Counted from the first letter of the stretch, positions 32,377 to 43,904 are shown. The stretch: 64,000 nucleotides of DNA from Progne subis subis (GCA_022316685.1 JAKJHU010000538.1:62001-126000); one strand, 5' to 3'. The notes: generated by a model from the letters alone, not told the origin. Translations and numbers: made by a program.

Positions 32377-33145
32377 TGTTATAAATACGATTGACCAAAA
32401 TTTTAGAAATCAAAATTTAGAATTTTTGTTGGAGAGACAAAATGACAGTCTCGGACAACCACAGTTAAGAGGACAGCGTCAAGCCCGGGGTTGGCACTGG
32501 GTGAACCCTGATAACACACTCTGCCAGTCTGTTATCCCCCAAGTTCACATTTCTGGCTTGAAGCAGCCTCTTTTTATACACAGGATCGTGGAGAAAATAC
32601 GGGGCTCTGATGTTCTTCCTTGTCCACGGCAGCTTCATTAACTATTCATGTTCGGGTCTGGGTGTTCTGAATAGTTCTTCCTGGGCTAACAATGACCTTA
32701 ATGGTTGAGCCCAGGTGTGTCGTAGATATGGTAATGTCCGGAGGAGTCGGATGAGATATGGATAGATATGATAATGTCCGGAGGAGACGGGTGAGATATA
32801 GATCTGATGTGATCATTCGGTTCTCGAGCTGTTCATCTGCTTCTTCCGTTGTTTTGTGTTCTTTTCAGAGTTTCCTGGCAGAGGCATTTCGATGTCATTC
32901 CTAGCATAGTCCTTGTGTCCCTTTTCTGGTACTGTGCTGCCAGCAGGGATACCCTGTACCTCTCCCTGTATGGTTTTTGTTTTTGCAGATATAAAACTTA
33001 CATGAATTAACCTTAAAGACATATATTACAGTTTTATCCCAGTTTTCTTAGAACATATGCAGGTAGACACAAATTTATATTTTATATGTGTGTATTACAA
33101 TACAGACATATTCAAACACGAATTAACTTTAGGACATTTATTACA
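32377..33145 (-). repeat. Solo LTR with perfect 5-bp TSD (ACTTC) in ERVL-2 RT
   Basis: It begins TGTTATAAATACG and ends ACATTTATTACA, between ACTTC at 32372-32376 and 33146-33150. It is related to 5302-5982 and has the same antisense TATA (about 32571) layout. RT sequence reads through once it is removed. Confidence 0.9.
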
Positions 33146-33510
33146 ACTTCCATTGGAATCTGGCGACATCCATCTTGCCACTTGACTCCTAGAAACTGAA
33201 TTTCCTGAGCAGGTCCCTTAACCTTACTTGATTTAATGGAGAAAACAGCTTTCAGGAGAATCTGCATTATCTTCTCTCCTTTCTCAAAGACTTCCCCTGC
33301 TGTGCTCCCCCATACAATGATGTCATCTATATACTGTAGATGTTCCGGAGCCTCGCCCTTTACCAGTGCAGCCTGGATCAGTCCCTGGCAAATGGTGGGA
33401 CTGTGTTTCTGCCCCTGGGGCAGTGGGTTCCAGGTGTGCTGCAAACCCCACCAGGTGGAAGCAAAAGGTGGCCTGCACTCGGCTGACAAAGGAATGGAGA
33501 AGAATGCATT
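33146..33510 (-). pseudogene. pol: ERVL-2 reverse transcriptase palm, YIDD intact
   Basis: The minus frame reads NAFFSIPLSAECRPPFA, then HSPTICQGLIQAAL, HLQYIDDIIVWG (catalytic YIDD at 33322-33333) and KSSKVKGPAQEIQFLGVKWQD. The N-terminal third of RT is missing: sequence upstream of NAFF (above 33511) is unrelated. It is interrupted by the LTR at 32377. Confidence 0.8.
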
Positions 33511-33990
33511 GGTGTTATGGGCTTAGGCTTCTCAGTGAATTTCTTCCCATTATCATTGTGGAGGTGCTGGGAGGGGAAAGGGGTAACTCCTAGATGAATA
33601 GCCAGCAATACAATAGACACAAAAGGAGTAGCTAATACCCCTGGGATACCAACACAATCGTTTTGGGGAGGGGAGATGAACAGGAGGTTGGGGAGTTTTA
33701 GCTGGGGGGGGGGGGGGGGGGGGGGGCTCTTCCACTAATCGGATCTGCGAACTGTCGAACTGTCGCATGGTGCCGTTGGAGGTTGTGCACTCTGACCCAC
33801 AGGGGACTTTGCTGCGCTGCAACTCAGCACTACGATTGAGTTCTGCCTACCTTCCCCACCTGTGCCCGTTGCTGCTGAGAAGATTCCAGCCGCCAGCTGT
33901 CTGCCGCCCGCACCTCGACCACTACTAGCACTGAGACCAGCTGCCACCTGCGTGAGTTTGCAGGAACCTTTTTGAAAGGGGAAGCACCCC
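33511..33990. other. Unassigned sequence between ERVL-2 RT and protease; poly-G tract
   Basis: It replaces the RT N-terminus. It contains a G run of about 20 (33707-33726) and ends with a hairpin-capable AAAGGGGAAGCACCCCCTTTTT (about 33975-33996). It may be a decayed LTR or insertion; no TSD found. Confidence 0.4.
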
Positions 33991-34001
33991 CTTTTTCTCT
34001 C

Positions 34002-34440
34002 TCATCTCAGTGCCAGCCCAGGCCACCTGGGGAGGTTCCAAACTTGCATCAGAGCAGCCCCTGCCAGCTGTGAATCAGTTACTGCAGCTTTTCTCTTGCC
34101 TCTCCTTGTGATGTCTATTGGGTCTTTGAAATACCCACTCCTGAGGTAATCCATGCCGAGGATACACAGGGCCTCTGGACCAGTCACGATGGGGTGTTTG
34201 TGCCATTTCTTCCTGGTCAAGTTCACTTCAGCTTCCAGTACAGACAGCTGCTGTGATCCCCCTGTCACCCCAGAAATAGAGATGGATTCTGCCCCCACAT
34301 TTCTCAATGGCATTAAAGTACATTGTGTGCCAGTGTCAACTAAAGCCTTATACTTTTTTGGGTCTGATGTGCCAGGCCATCGGATCAATGCAGTCCAATA
34401 GACCCTCTCGTCTACCTGGCTAGAGGCAGGGCCCCTCTAG
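34002..34440 (-). pseudogene. pro: ERVL-2 protease
   Basis: The minus frame 34388-34002 reads KYKALVDTGTQCTLMP (catalytic DTG), then VTGGSQQLSVLEAEV, and ALCILGMDYLRSG near the C terminus. This matches a retroviral aspartic protease of about 110 residues. It is open through this stretch, but RT downstream is replaced, so no Gag-Pro-Pol is made. Confidence 0.8.
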
Positions 34441-35036
34441 TTCTGGTCATGGTACTTATTGTTCCCTTCCTGCAAATATGACCTGGAGGTCCCTTCAAGA
34501 TGACTGGACATAATATCATCACTCCTATACTGCCAGGAGTATATCCTTGTGGAGTGTACCCTCCCTCCTAAGCTGGGGGATGCCTGCTCCTAATAGCAGA
34601 GACTCTCGTCTGTCCTGGCAAGATATGGAAGATTCCCTCCTTAAGCTCCTCTCTTAGTTTCTGGTAGCCCTCTTCAATTTTCTCTTCCAGGCTCCAGACA
34701 TGCTCAGCCAGTTTCGTTTCCACAGGCAAGACGTGGGCCTGTAACGGGGCGGCAACAGTGTCTTCATAAATGCTGAGTTTACTAACCAATGCGCCCACCT
34801 TATCTTCTCCCTCCCTCCATTGCAGCGACGCTAAGAAACAGGAATATATTTCTGACCCGAGCTGAGCGAATTTCAGCCACATTTGTGATGGGTACTGGAC
34901 ACCGTCTGCACTTTTAGGGAATCCCTTGTCCTGTGAAAAAATTATGTCCAGCACGGCTAATTACCTCAGGCATCGGATACCTTGCTCCATCATGTTCCAC
35001 TGTCCTTGCTGCACATGCAAGTCCTCCTTACAAAGG
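34441..35036 (-). pseudogene. gag: ERVL-2 gag C-terminal region
   Basis: Frame 34954-34568 (minus) includes an acidic helical segment (KLAEHVWSLEEKIEEGYQKLREELKEG, a probable coiled coil) and an upstream aromatic stretch. It lies between capsid (beyond the LTR at 35037) and protease. Stops near 34500 show decay. Confidence 0.6.
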
Positions 35037-35365
35037 TGTCTTGGTTTGAAAAAAGACAGTTGTCTGCTAAGGAGAGGCAAGCCTCTCCAGGAAATAAGGC
35101 ACTCCAACAAATGATAGAATTCCCAGGACCAAACTCCTCCGTTAGCTGTGGACTCCAGGCAGCTACTCCGTAGCCCAACCGTCCTCCCCGGGAAAAACCA
35201 AGAGAAGTGAGCCCACTCCTTAGTTCTCCTGGGAGCCTCCTCCCTCCCCCAAAACCAAGTGATCAACTTCTTTTGTCAGGTTAAGCACCGCTTAACTACC
35301 CCTACTTAAAAATCTAGCAACTCAAGGGGGGGGAAAAATTCTACAGGAGAACTTAACCCTCAACA
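35037..35365 (-). repeat. Short ERVL-type LTR (about 329 bp) in ERVL-2 gag, minus orientation
   Basis: It reads TGTCTTGGTTTGAAAA...CTTAACCCTCAACA on plus, the inverse of the family at 6333. It is less than half the usual length, so it is internally deleted. Flanks AAAGG and TTAGG match at three of five positions. Confidence 0.75.
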
Positions 35366-36290
35366 TTAGGTGTCTTTCCCTCACACTTGACAGAAGTTGT
35401 TGCCAGAGGCTGAGAGTTTCCTGTCTTTTCCCAATCCCCTGGTCAATAACCACACTTCGGGACAGGGATCCCAGTTGCCTGGCTTCACTACCATCTAGAA
35501 TTGTATCATTAGCCATGGCATCCCAGGTTCAGAGCAGCCAGGTCAATAGGGACTCATTTGCCTCCACATGTGAACTCTCTACGCAGCTCATGCAGCTTTC
35601 CCAGGGACAGGGATCGAGTGATATTTTCCGGCTCTGGCTCTTCTGCTGGATGTGAAGGTCCTGCCTCTTCCTCGTCATTCACTATGTGGATTTTCTTTTC
35701 TGAACAAGGGCGACTGCTACCACCTTAGGCCGTCGTTCTGGTTCAGCAATGGTTTGCATGCATACAGTGCCTGTTGATTTGTTTCCTTTTCCCTCTGGCT
35801 CAGACGTGGTTTGTGTGGACATGGTTCCCGTTGATGTGTTCCTTTTCTCCTCCTCCTGAAAGTGTTGTACCATACCAAGCAGTGTCTGGTAAGCAATGGC
35901 CAGGGCCCAGCATGTTGCTGTGAGTTGTCCATCTCTGGAGCTGTCAGAGCCTTTTCCCTTCACATAACTTATTATTCTAACAGGGTCCTGCAGTTGTTCA
36001 GAGGTGAACTTCCAGATCATTGGAGAAGTCTTCCAAATACTGGCCCATCTCCTTTGACATCCCATGCCATTCAGGATTATCTACTCCCAGGGCAGGCCTC
36101 CAGACAAATTCCCTAGAAGCCTCTGTCCTGACTCTAAGCATGGTGTAGACAGTGCAAGCCGTATAGAGAAAACTTAGCAGAACTAACAAGAAGATTATGC
36201 TGTCCTTAACATCTAGAGGGAACTCAACATTCTCAAAAAGTGTTGTAGCAGGCCTGAAGGGCTGGAAAAAAACATTCTCTCCTCTTCATC
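35366..36290 (-). pseudogene. gag: ERVL-2 gag N-terminal and capsid region
   Basis: Minus frames 36189-35998 and 36065-35682 carry a hydrophobic start (MLVLLSFLYTACTVYTML) and a Thr/Glu-rich linker with repeated STGT(V/M) motifs. Near 35516-35440 LDGSEARQLGSLSR marks capsid. Order and style match ERVL-1 gag. Frame changes show decay. Confidence 0.65.
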
Positions 36291-36299
36291 CCACAGGCT

Positions 36300-36751
36300 T
36301 GATGCCTTCTATTTTTCAAATCCTGTACTGCATTAGTGCATAACTCTAAACTCCATATAAAGGGTTAGCTAACTGTCTTCACATTTTGGTCACACAAAAC
36401 AATCCCTCTCAGCCTGAGATCCAAAGACACCCTACTGCCTCAGGCCCCGGAAAGTATAAACAAAAGTGAATTGGCGGGGGGGATGGGGAACGGGGACCCC
36501 ACACACACACACACACACAAACTGAGGGCATGACTTCACTACCTGAAGCTGTAATTGGAGGATTAACCCCTGATATGTAAATGGACCAAACTTATATCAG
36601 TCTGAAAAACTCCTGACCATCGTCCATCTTGGCTGTAGCCTCTGAGGCTTCTGACTGCCCAAGGTCTACCTTCTGAAGGCCTTTAATAAATACCTACTTT
36701 TATTCTCTTAACCTTGTCTAGCCTGTTCCAGGTAGCCACTCCAAGGCATCA
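36300..36751 (+). repeat. Solo LTR with 9-bp inverted ends and 4-bp TSD (GGCT)
   Basis: It begins TGATGCCTT and ends AAGGCATCA, between GGCT at 36296-36299 and 36752-36755. TATA-like CATATAAAGG at about 36354 and AATAAA at about 36687 lie on plus. It contains a (CA)n run at 36501-36520. It is related to 17023-17486. Confidence 0.8.
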
Positions 36752-37073
36752 GGCTGAGTGCAATTATTAATGAAGCCCCAGAGGTAGCAGCCCCGACTAG
36801 GACAGGCAAACAAGACAGAATATACATTCCAAATGAAACTTATTGCCTCTGATGTTATCGTGCCATAAACGCAGTAAATCAGCAAAGCAATTTTGATTCC
36901 TCTCCTGATCCTAAAGTGAGCATCATGATGGGCAAATACTTCCCCCTACGCAGATATATGTACACAGTACATCATGCACGTGAATACACCGAGAAATATG
37001 ATGATCAGGAAAGTTTATATACCCCAATACACAAACGCTTTAGAACAAAACTGTAATTCCGACCTCTCTCGAG

Positions 37074-37093
37074 CCTCACATTGGGTGACAAAA
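37074..37093 (-). other. Primer-binding-site-like sequence of ERVL-2
   Basis: On minus, TTTGTCACCCAATGTGAGGC follows the LTR end ACCAGCACA. It resembles the ERV-K site TGGCACCCAATGTGAGGC at 52412, but TGG is changed to TTG/TGT. Confidence 0.45.
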
Positions 37094-37095
37094 GA

Positions 37096-37802
37096 TGTGC
37101 TGGTTTAAATGTAAACCGTCAGCAGAAATGAGCCCCATTCAGCTGCCTCAAGAGAGATTAGCGGTCGGAGTTACAATTTACTAAACAGTTTACAATAAAT
37201 ACAGTGATACAGAGAGAACTGGTTTTAACCCACGGAGTATAAACTGGCACCCTGCTGGGCAGAGTGACGGTCACAGTCCTGTTGAAGTTTTGGTCCTCCT
37301 TCGGATCTGTCGAGTGGTGGTGTCCAAACTCCCCAAACCCAAAGATTAGACATGCTCAGGTTCAGGTGGGAATGCCGAGTGCCTCCCCCAGGACAGGGAG
37401 TTTCACAGTGGAGGAATGTAATACTGTGAGTCATGGGATAGTTTGGGAGTCTTTGATGGTCCAAGTCACTGCAGCTGCCTATGATCCTAGTACCATTGAT
37501 TCCATTATGGCCCAGTAGCAGAGATGACCCCTCAGGCTGGGTGGGAATGTGCTGGTGCTTCCCCAGAGGGGAGTTATCATGGCTAAGTCATTTGTGTGAA
37601 GAAAAACACTACCCTGCCTGGGAAAGGTTGCCTCTTCTCCCTTATCTCATTTAACACCCATCTTGTAGCCTGAGGTGTTGGGTGTACAGTAGGCAGCTAC
37701 TGCAAGTAGCAGTTCATCAGGAATGACATAGAGGGTGGTACAATACAGTTTGCTTACATGCACATAGTGCTAAACTGGCACCCTACTCCTATAACCAGGA
37801 CA
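37096..37802 (-). repeat. 5' LTR of ERVL-2
   Basis: On plus it reads TGTGCTGGTTTAAATG...ATAACCAGGACA. It matches, inverted, the truncated LTR at 16681-17664, here without the nested 17023 insertion. To its right begins the HINTW duplication unit. Confidence 0.72.
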
Positions 37803-38154
37803 CCCAGGTCCAACAGGAGGTGGATGCTTCCAACACAGTGCACCATGGTGAATCCACCCTTGGAAAGCATGCATGTAGCCTCACACACAGTATCTTCTAC
37901 AGTTTTAACAGCAGCTTACATGGGCTTTCTGTACGTTGTTGTACCACTGCCAAAGAGCTAAGACTTTGCTTCCTACAAGACCCGAGAGACTGCTAAGCGC
38001 TTCCAGCTTCACGCTTCAAACGAACAGGCAAATCACCATCTATCACTGAAATGCTGTTATCTGGCTGAAACATTTCACATACTTGCATTTCGGAGAGACA
38101 CCGTTTGAACTTGCAGAACTACTTCCCCTCAGTAAGACGCGCAAGACAGAGGTG

Positions 38155-40870
38155 ATATCCCCATGACAAATCTTTATTGTGCAACTGCTGCTCAAAGCTT
38201 TTATTACCTTCCACAGGCACACGGCAAAAAAAAGTGATTCATCAAAAGTCGCTGGATTGATGGGCAACAGACGAAATCCATTCAGCGGCGACTTGTACAC
38301 GTGCAGCAACTCTTGCGGTGCCAAAATCTTAGCCAGGCGGCCAGCCCACCTGACGGCCGCCCAGAACGGGTAGATGTATGCGATAGACAGACTGCCCACC
38401 CTCGGGCCCTTCATCCACAACCATCCGGAATCCATTGGTCAGGCCCAGGGGAGCAACACACATCTCGCCAACAATCATTACATGCCCAAGAAGCTGGAGA
38501 AGGAAGTACAAACCCATAAATAAGAAAAATAAAAAAAAAAAAGCAACACATAAAGAGGGGAGAGGGCAGGAAGGGAAGGAACGAGAGCAGTGAACCACCC
38601 AGAGAAAGCAGCCAGCCAACTCCTAGCAGTTCAGCCATTGCACGTCAAAATAATGTCCGTCCGACCACCGGCAACTAAAACTTTCCAAGCAGAGCTACCA
38701 AGACCAATTATGCACACTATAGGGGCAAAAGAGAGCTGGGCATTTTTTCTCAAGATAGACAGCAAAGGACTACAAAACAGCCACAGAAGCTGACACTGTC
38801 TCCAGGTTAAAGCCCCCATTGTGTCTTCAGGCAACATAACCAAACCTGCTGGAAAACAAACTTTAGGCTGCCTTTTGCATGGGTTTAGAAAGTCTTTGAA
38901 CATGGCTTTCATAGCTTAAAGCAAAATATCCAGCACCGCTCCACCAACTTGGCCCTTCCCTGGCCCTGACCTGCCAAAAACCCCAATGCCTCTTCCCCAT
39001 GTTAGAAGTACTACTACTCTGACTCTAAACCACGACAATAGGCACCAGACTGCACTCCAAAACAATACTGCATTTTGCACCACAAGTACATACCCAGGGA
39101 CCAGCACTGCTTTATAGCACTGCTTTTAGTCAAAAAGCTCAACTCCATTACAAGCTAGAGGCAAAAGATTATAGCACCAGAAAACCCAAAGTAGCCTACT
39201 GTGCCCTATGAAGATGGAAAGGGGGGATGGGAAAGAGTGTAGAAAATGAGAAACTATCTACGGATACAGTTTCGCATACAGTAAACTCCCACAGTACTTA
39301 CAGATTCACCAGAATCTCCTGCTTCAGACAACTCAATAATTGGCTCCTCAAGCATGACTAGGAAAAGCGTCGCGTCTAGGGACGAACGATCACGGAACCA
39401 CAGCACTGGAGGAAGAGTAAACAGTTAAAACATAACCGGCTACAGAGAAAGCTAATAGCTTATGCAAACCCTGCTGAATTCCTACAGAAGCAGATTACCA
39501 GATACCCCAAACACAAGCCAGAACATTGATTTTTCTTGCATGAGTATTATGCTTTCGATACCCAAAATAGAGTATATTTACAGAGCCCCCTCCAGAAGTA
39601 GGATTCGTCATGCAAGACCATGGGGGAAGGAGACAGGCTACTACTTGCAATTAACAATCTCCAGTATGTTTTAGTTCGGACTGATTCTTTCCTAAGCAGT
39701 TTTTCTATTGGATGTGGTCCACGCAGAGACTGGAGACAAATGGCTTAACTGAATCAGCAAAGAGTTTAGTGAAGTGGAAGAGCAGCGGCCATTCATTATC
39801 CACAGGACAGGGAGATCAAGTATCAAACACACGCATAATGACAGGAAGCCTGCAAGGGCATAGGATGAGTCTGTCTTCTAGACTGCATGCAAACCTCACC
39901 TTCAAAAAGGAGAAGGAATCCCTAACTGCTAACTTTCAGCATTTTAATAACTAAATCATATGGGATATTACCTTAAAGTTAGCATCGCACAGGCAACGGC
40001 TGCATTGCTTTACCCCTGGTCTAAGCAGCTCACTCAAGTTCCCAGCACCAGCATCCGTGACCCTTGCAAGCATGCTGTTATCACGGTCTTACTTCCCCAC
40101 AGAAACGAGTTCTGGAAAGCTATGGCAGCCTGCAGGATGACCACTTTGTAATTTTTTTTGTTTTTGTTTTTGTTTTTCTACTAGAGAAAGACGTAATTCT
40201 TTGCCGCCATAATCCAGTTTGGGGGTTCAGAACCAAAGCCTAGCACAGCGAAGCTGTGAAACCTCATCGATGCTGTTAGGAGACACACTGAGACCAAGTT
40301 ACCGTCGGAGGTCCTTCTCTGCGCGCGCACACGACACGGGGGGGGTGGGATGCGAGGCGAGTCCGGACAACACCAGCAACCCAGTACGCCCGCGGCAGCC
40401 GGAGGGATGGGGGTGCAGCACAGAAAAAGCTATGGCGATGGTGCAGTAGAGAGCGCCACAACCCAGAGAGGCCCCGTCCGTTCCGCGTCCCTGCACCCAC
40501 CCGCAGCAGCAGCAGCGCCGCCGCACGCCCTGCCGCGCGCCCGGGCACCGCGCCCCGGGTGTCCTCGGCTCAGATGCCCGCAAGCGCGGGAGGAGGGGGA
40601 GGGGAGGAAGGGAAGACGAACCGCGCACAGAGAGCAAAGCCGCGGCTACCTCCGCGTCCCCTTCGCTGACGATACCACGAAAACGCTTTGCCGATGAACT
40701 TTCCGAAGACAGTAGTGGCGCCACCACCACAGCGAGAAGACAGCACCCCGTTACTCTCGCAGGCCAAAGACAACGCCCGTCTCCGCCCCGACACTTCCTC
40801 CACTAAGCCCGGCCCTCCGCGGCGCCCATTGGGGCGACGGATCGTGGCCCGCGTCTCGATTTGCTGTCTC
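38155..40870 (-). CDS. HINTW: HINTW-like gene, copy 1 (three exons, histidine triad lost)
   Basis: Exon 3 coding is 38493-38329 (54 codons plus TAA). It follows a pyrimidine-rich acceptor ending CTCCAG and reads [28 protein letters not shown] and GWPPG, clearly HINT1. The HIT signature H-x-H-x-H is RIHLP, so nucleotide hydrolase activity is not expected, as in HINTW. Exon 2 is 39405-39302 (104 nt, donor GTAAGT), with [18 protein letters not shown]. Exon 1 ends at 40650 (donor GTAGCC), with [10 protein letters not shown] +1 change in exon 1 and a -1 change in exon 2 cancel, leaving an Arg-rich segment ([10 protein letters not shown]) between them. No in-frame ATG is seen in exon 1 (TTG lies where HINT1 has ATG), so the start is unknown. 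AATAAA lies at 38178-38173. Confidence 0.82.
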
Positions 40871-41010
40871 GCCTGTCTTTTTCGCTTTTCCCCGCCCCCT
40901 TGGCGGGTCCGTCCTCGTCGACCTGGTGCCCGCGGGGCGCGGAGGGATCTGCCCCGTGTAGTGAGTGCTGCGACCCTGAGGGCGGCCTACGAGGTCGCAG
41001 AAGACGCTGT
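40280..41010 (-). promoter_or_regulatory. CpG-rich promoter and exon 1 region of HINTW copy 1
   Basis: GC- and CpG-rich sequence in AT-rich surroundings overlaps exon 1. On the minus strand a CCAAT (40829-40825 region, CCCCAATGGG) lies just upstream of exon 1, with no clear TATA. This suits a housekeeping-type promoter. Confidence 0.65.
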
Positions 41011-41334
41011 AGTAGCTACAGCTACGATTTCTTGTTATTTGCTACCGCATCGAGTCCACCCCAAAGGTGCCTGGGCCTTTTCGGTGCTGCTCCCTCCAGT
41101 CAAATGACTGCTTTGGCCAGGGCAGGGCAGGCCTGGCCTTAACTTCTCAGGACATTTTGAAAAACCAACAGAAGTTGCTCTACACTGTTTGCTGGAAGCC
41201 TGACTTCCAGTGCAGACGTTTCTAAGCTGCACATCTCCTGGAAGGTAATAAAATACAAAGCGTGCGTTCAAACCGAGACACGAGGTTAAATGTTGACAGA
41301 AATTTTTATCCATTTTATTTAACAGTAAAAGAGG

Positions 41335-41404
41335 GAAACAGAAAGGAGGAGAAAGGAGGAGAAAGGAGGAGAAAGGAGGAGAAAGGAGGAGAAAGGAGGA
41401 GAAA
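41335..41404 (+). repeat. 10-bp tandem repeat (GAAAGGAGGA)n
   Basis: About six to seven perfect copies lie between the HINTW unit and downstream LTR-like sequence. The repeat is absent from the second HINTW unit. Confidence 0.85.
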
Positions 41405-42350
41405 AAGAGGTGTGTGGAAGGGGACAGGGAGAGTGAGAGAGATTAAGCAGAAGCATATCACCACTACATGGGTCACAACAACATCTCATCAGTCCTCTCC
41501 ATCTGGTCTTCCTAGTGGTGAGGGTCCCCCACCAAAAAGCATAAAATCCAATGGATTAATATACATTTGGGCAAGGTGGGAACACCCAGAAGCCTCCCCT
41601 GAGGAGGGGTAGTTTGACACTGTCCCTTGCAAGACTCTGGATCAGTTGCATCATTTTGCATCATGTGCACTGCCCTGGTACAGGGCCTGGGGACCCCTTG
41701 GAGGCAGGGCTTTGAGGGACCATGATACCCCCTCAGTTGCCCCTCATGTGAATGTCCCATAGAGGAGGTTTTCCCAGGGTGGGGGAGGGGGGCCCTCAAT
41801 TGGACCAGCTTGTGTAGCAGAGGATGGGCGTTCACTGACTCTGACCAGAGGCTTTTCGCCATATACCCCAAAACTCTCCTACTCCTTCCTGGGTTGTGGG
41901 GGTGGTGTCTGTGCAAACCTGGCAGTAGATAAACCTGGGGCTATGGCCTCCACCCCGAAGCTGCTAGGCTGGGCCCTGCCTCGGATGCTCTTCCAGTCCT
42001 ATCCATTACTTCCCAGATGCTTTGAACAATAGTGTCACTTTCCTTATCTCTATCCTTTAGGTGGTTTAACTCATAGCTCAGGGTTCAAGTCAGAAGGCCC
42101 ACTCAGGGTGGGCTTTGGTGGTGCAACTTCATGATACAGTTTTAATGGACTAAATCCTTCATAAAAAATCTTTAAGCCATAAACCATAAAAATTTCAGTC
42201 TTTGACATTGGCGTAGTCGGCCGGATGGCAAGTGATATCAGTGGATACTTACAGAAGCATGGAATAAGTCCAAGTCCTAAGTTCTGGGACAAATGGGCTT
42301 GGCAGGGATCCAAAAGCTGTGGAGGAACATCTGAAAGCAGCTAGGGGCTG
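41405..42350. other. LTR-like/unassigned repeat sequence between HINTW copies
   Basis: No gene is seen. The segment TTGACATTGGCGTAGTCGG at about 42204-42222 resembles a primer-site context, and the preceding sequence could be an LTR, but no boundaries or duplications could be set. Confidence 0.3.
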
Positions 42351-42369
42351 AATGAAGGCTAGCAGTGAG

Positions 42370-42650
42370 AAAGGAATTCCTTACAATAGGTTAGGCGCCT
42401 GCCTAGGCGCAGGGGGAACCTCATCACAGTATTCCAGTACTTCACGGTAGGGTACAAGGAGGACAGAGACTCTCTCTTCACAAGGAACCACATGGAAAAG
42501 ACAAGGGGCACAAGTTGCACCAGTCCCCATTGCTGGAGTTTTTCATGAGGCAATTGGACAGAGAGCTAGATAATGTCATCTAGGCTCCCTTTCCCACAAA
42601 AGGCTGCACCAGACGATCTTTCGAGGTCCCTTCACACCTGGGCTGGACTA
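42370..42650 (+). mobile_element. CR1-like LINE 3' end fragment
   Basis: It has the avian CR1 3' tail pattern: a AAGGAATTCCTTAC region, then GACGATCTTTCGAGGTCCCTTC followed by ACACCTGGGCT. The short tail repeats are degenerate. It is 5'-truncated, as usual for CR1. Confidence 0.6.
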
Positions 42651-43194
42651 GGATCCCACAATTCTCCAGTGGATCTTGGTTCCATAACCCTCGGCTCTCT
42701 CCAGTCTGGAGCTAAGTATCGGAAACCTTGCTTGCGAGGCAAGATATCGAATACCCCAAGGCGACAGACTTCTAAAGCCAATGGCAATCACCCACTCTTG
42801 AAATGTATTAAGCCATAACCAGCTTCTCCAAAATTGCCCCACACCCCCAAAAGCAGGAAGACTTTCTATATACCTTAGTGAGTTTATATAGACAGAACAA
42901 TAGACATTGCCCACCTCAATCATTCAGTAAGCAAACACTCCACCAGTACATTTTCCATATACTTCAGGTAAATCATTTCCATCTCTTCCCCAGGATGATT
43001 AAATAAGGGTGAAGTCCTTGGGTTACTTACAGACCCGTGTCACCAAACTTCCCCAATCCCTATGGACTACTGGAGAGATGAGGATGCCTTTCAGTGGGGG
43101 CCTCACATCGTTTCAGTAACATAGGGTTCAAGGGCAATGAAGGACTGCCCAGCTGTCCCACATCCATCTCCCTTTTTTAATAGCTGTTAAAGCA
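42651..43194. other. No gene recognised
   Basis: About 540 bp with short frames only and no repeat boundaries I could identify. Confidence 0.4.
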
Positions 43195-43485
43195 AGATGA
43201 AGTTTGCTGCCTCACTGCAGTGTAGTTTTGGTTTGGGTCCAGCTGTGATGGAGGTAACTTTCCCCATTGCAGCCCTCATAGTGCTCTGCTTTGCAGTTGT
43301 AGATAGAAAGGTGTTGATAACACACCAGTGTTTCAGCTACTGCGGAGCACTGCTCCCACTGCATGGAGGCTGTCACTGAAACCACCCCCACTGTCTAGAA
43401 AGCTGGGGGTGGGCAAGAGCTTGGGAAGGGACAGAGCCAGGACAGCTGACCCAAACTGACAAAAGAAATTCCACTGTGCTATGGA
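43195..43485 (+). repeat. ERV LTR fragment, plus orientation
   Basis: It shows CAGCTGTGATGGAGGTAAC, GGTGTTGATAACACACCAGTG and GACAGCTGACCCAAACTGAC, the sense of the LTR type that appears inverted at 15740-16680. Both ends are truncated. Confidence 0.5.
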
Positions 43486-43904
43486 AGAACCACAGCTGCC
43501 AGTCAGACCCACTGTTTTCTCCTACCATATCCCTCCTCACCAGAAAATGGATATCAACGGGGCCTTATTACACAGCCACTGAAAAAGCACTCCAACAGGA
43601 GGTGGATGCACCTAACACATTGCACTGTGCAGAAATCACCCTTGGACAGCATGCCTGTAGCCTCACATGCAGTATATTCTAGAGTTTTAGCAGCAGCCTA
43701 CGTGGACTTTCTGTACGTTGGCATACCACTGCCTAAGAGCTAAGACTTTGCTTCCCACAAGATGCGAGAGACTGCTAAGCAGTTCCAGCGTCACGCTTCA
43801 ACTGAACGGGCAAATCACTGTCTATGGAATACTGTGATCAGGCTGAAACCTTCCACATACTTGCAGAACTACTTCCCCTCAGTAAGACGCGCAAGACAGA
43901 GGTG

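Larger units (their letters stand above)
31292..37802 (-). mobile_element. ERVL-2: older minus-strand ERVL-type provirus with nested LTRs
   Basis: Right to left: 5' LTR (37802-37096), primer site, leader with nested LTR (36751-36300), gag (36290-34441, with an inserted LTR at 35037-35365), protease (34388-34002), a stretch of other sequence (33985-33511), RT (33510-33146, with an inserted LTR at 32377-33145), tether (32376-31739), inserted LTR (31352-31738), start of RNase H (31351-31292). Then the ERVL-1 LTR interrupts it. It lacks env. Confidence 0.8.
37803..41250 (-). repeat. HINTW duplication unit, copy 1
   Basis: Sequence from about 37810 to 41250 recurs at about 43590-46980, offset about 5.72-5.75 kb. 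The part 39406-41230 is nearly identical to its partner, while 37810-39405 is clearly more diverged. Confidence 0.85.

Noticed and set aside
35037..35365. Confident target-site duplication of the short LTR
   Set aside because: AAAGG and TTAGG agree at only three of five positions.
40299..40730. 143-codon minus frame in the CpG region, and its duplicate at 46015-46446
   Set aside because: It starts at GTG and reads through the exon 1 donor into intron; only its first part overlaps HINTW exon 1.
40350..41142. Plus-strand frames in the CpG islands
   Set aside because: They are GC-driven open frames antisense to HINTW exon 1 and promoter, without domains.
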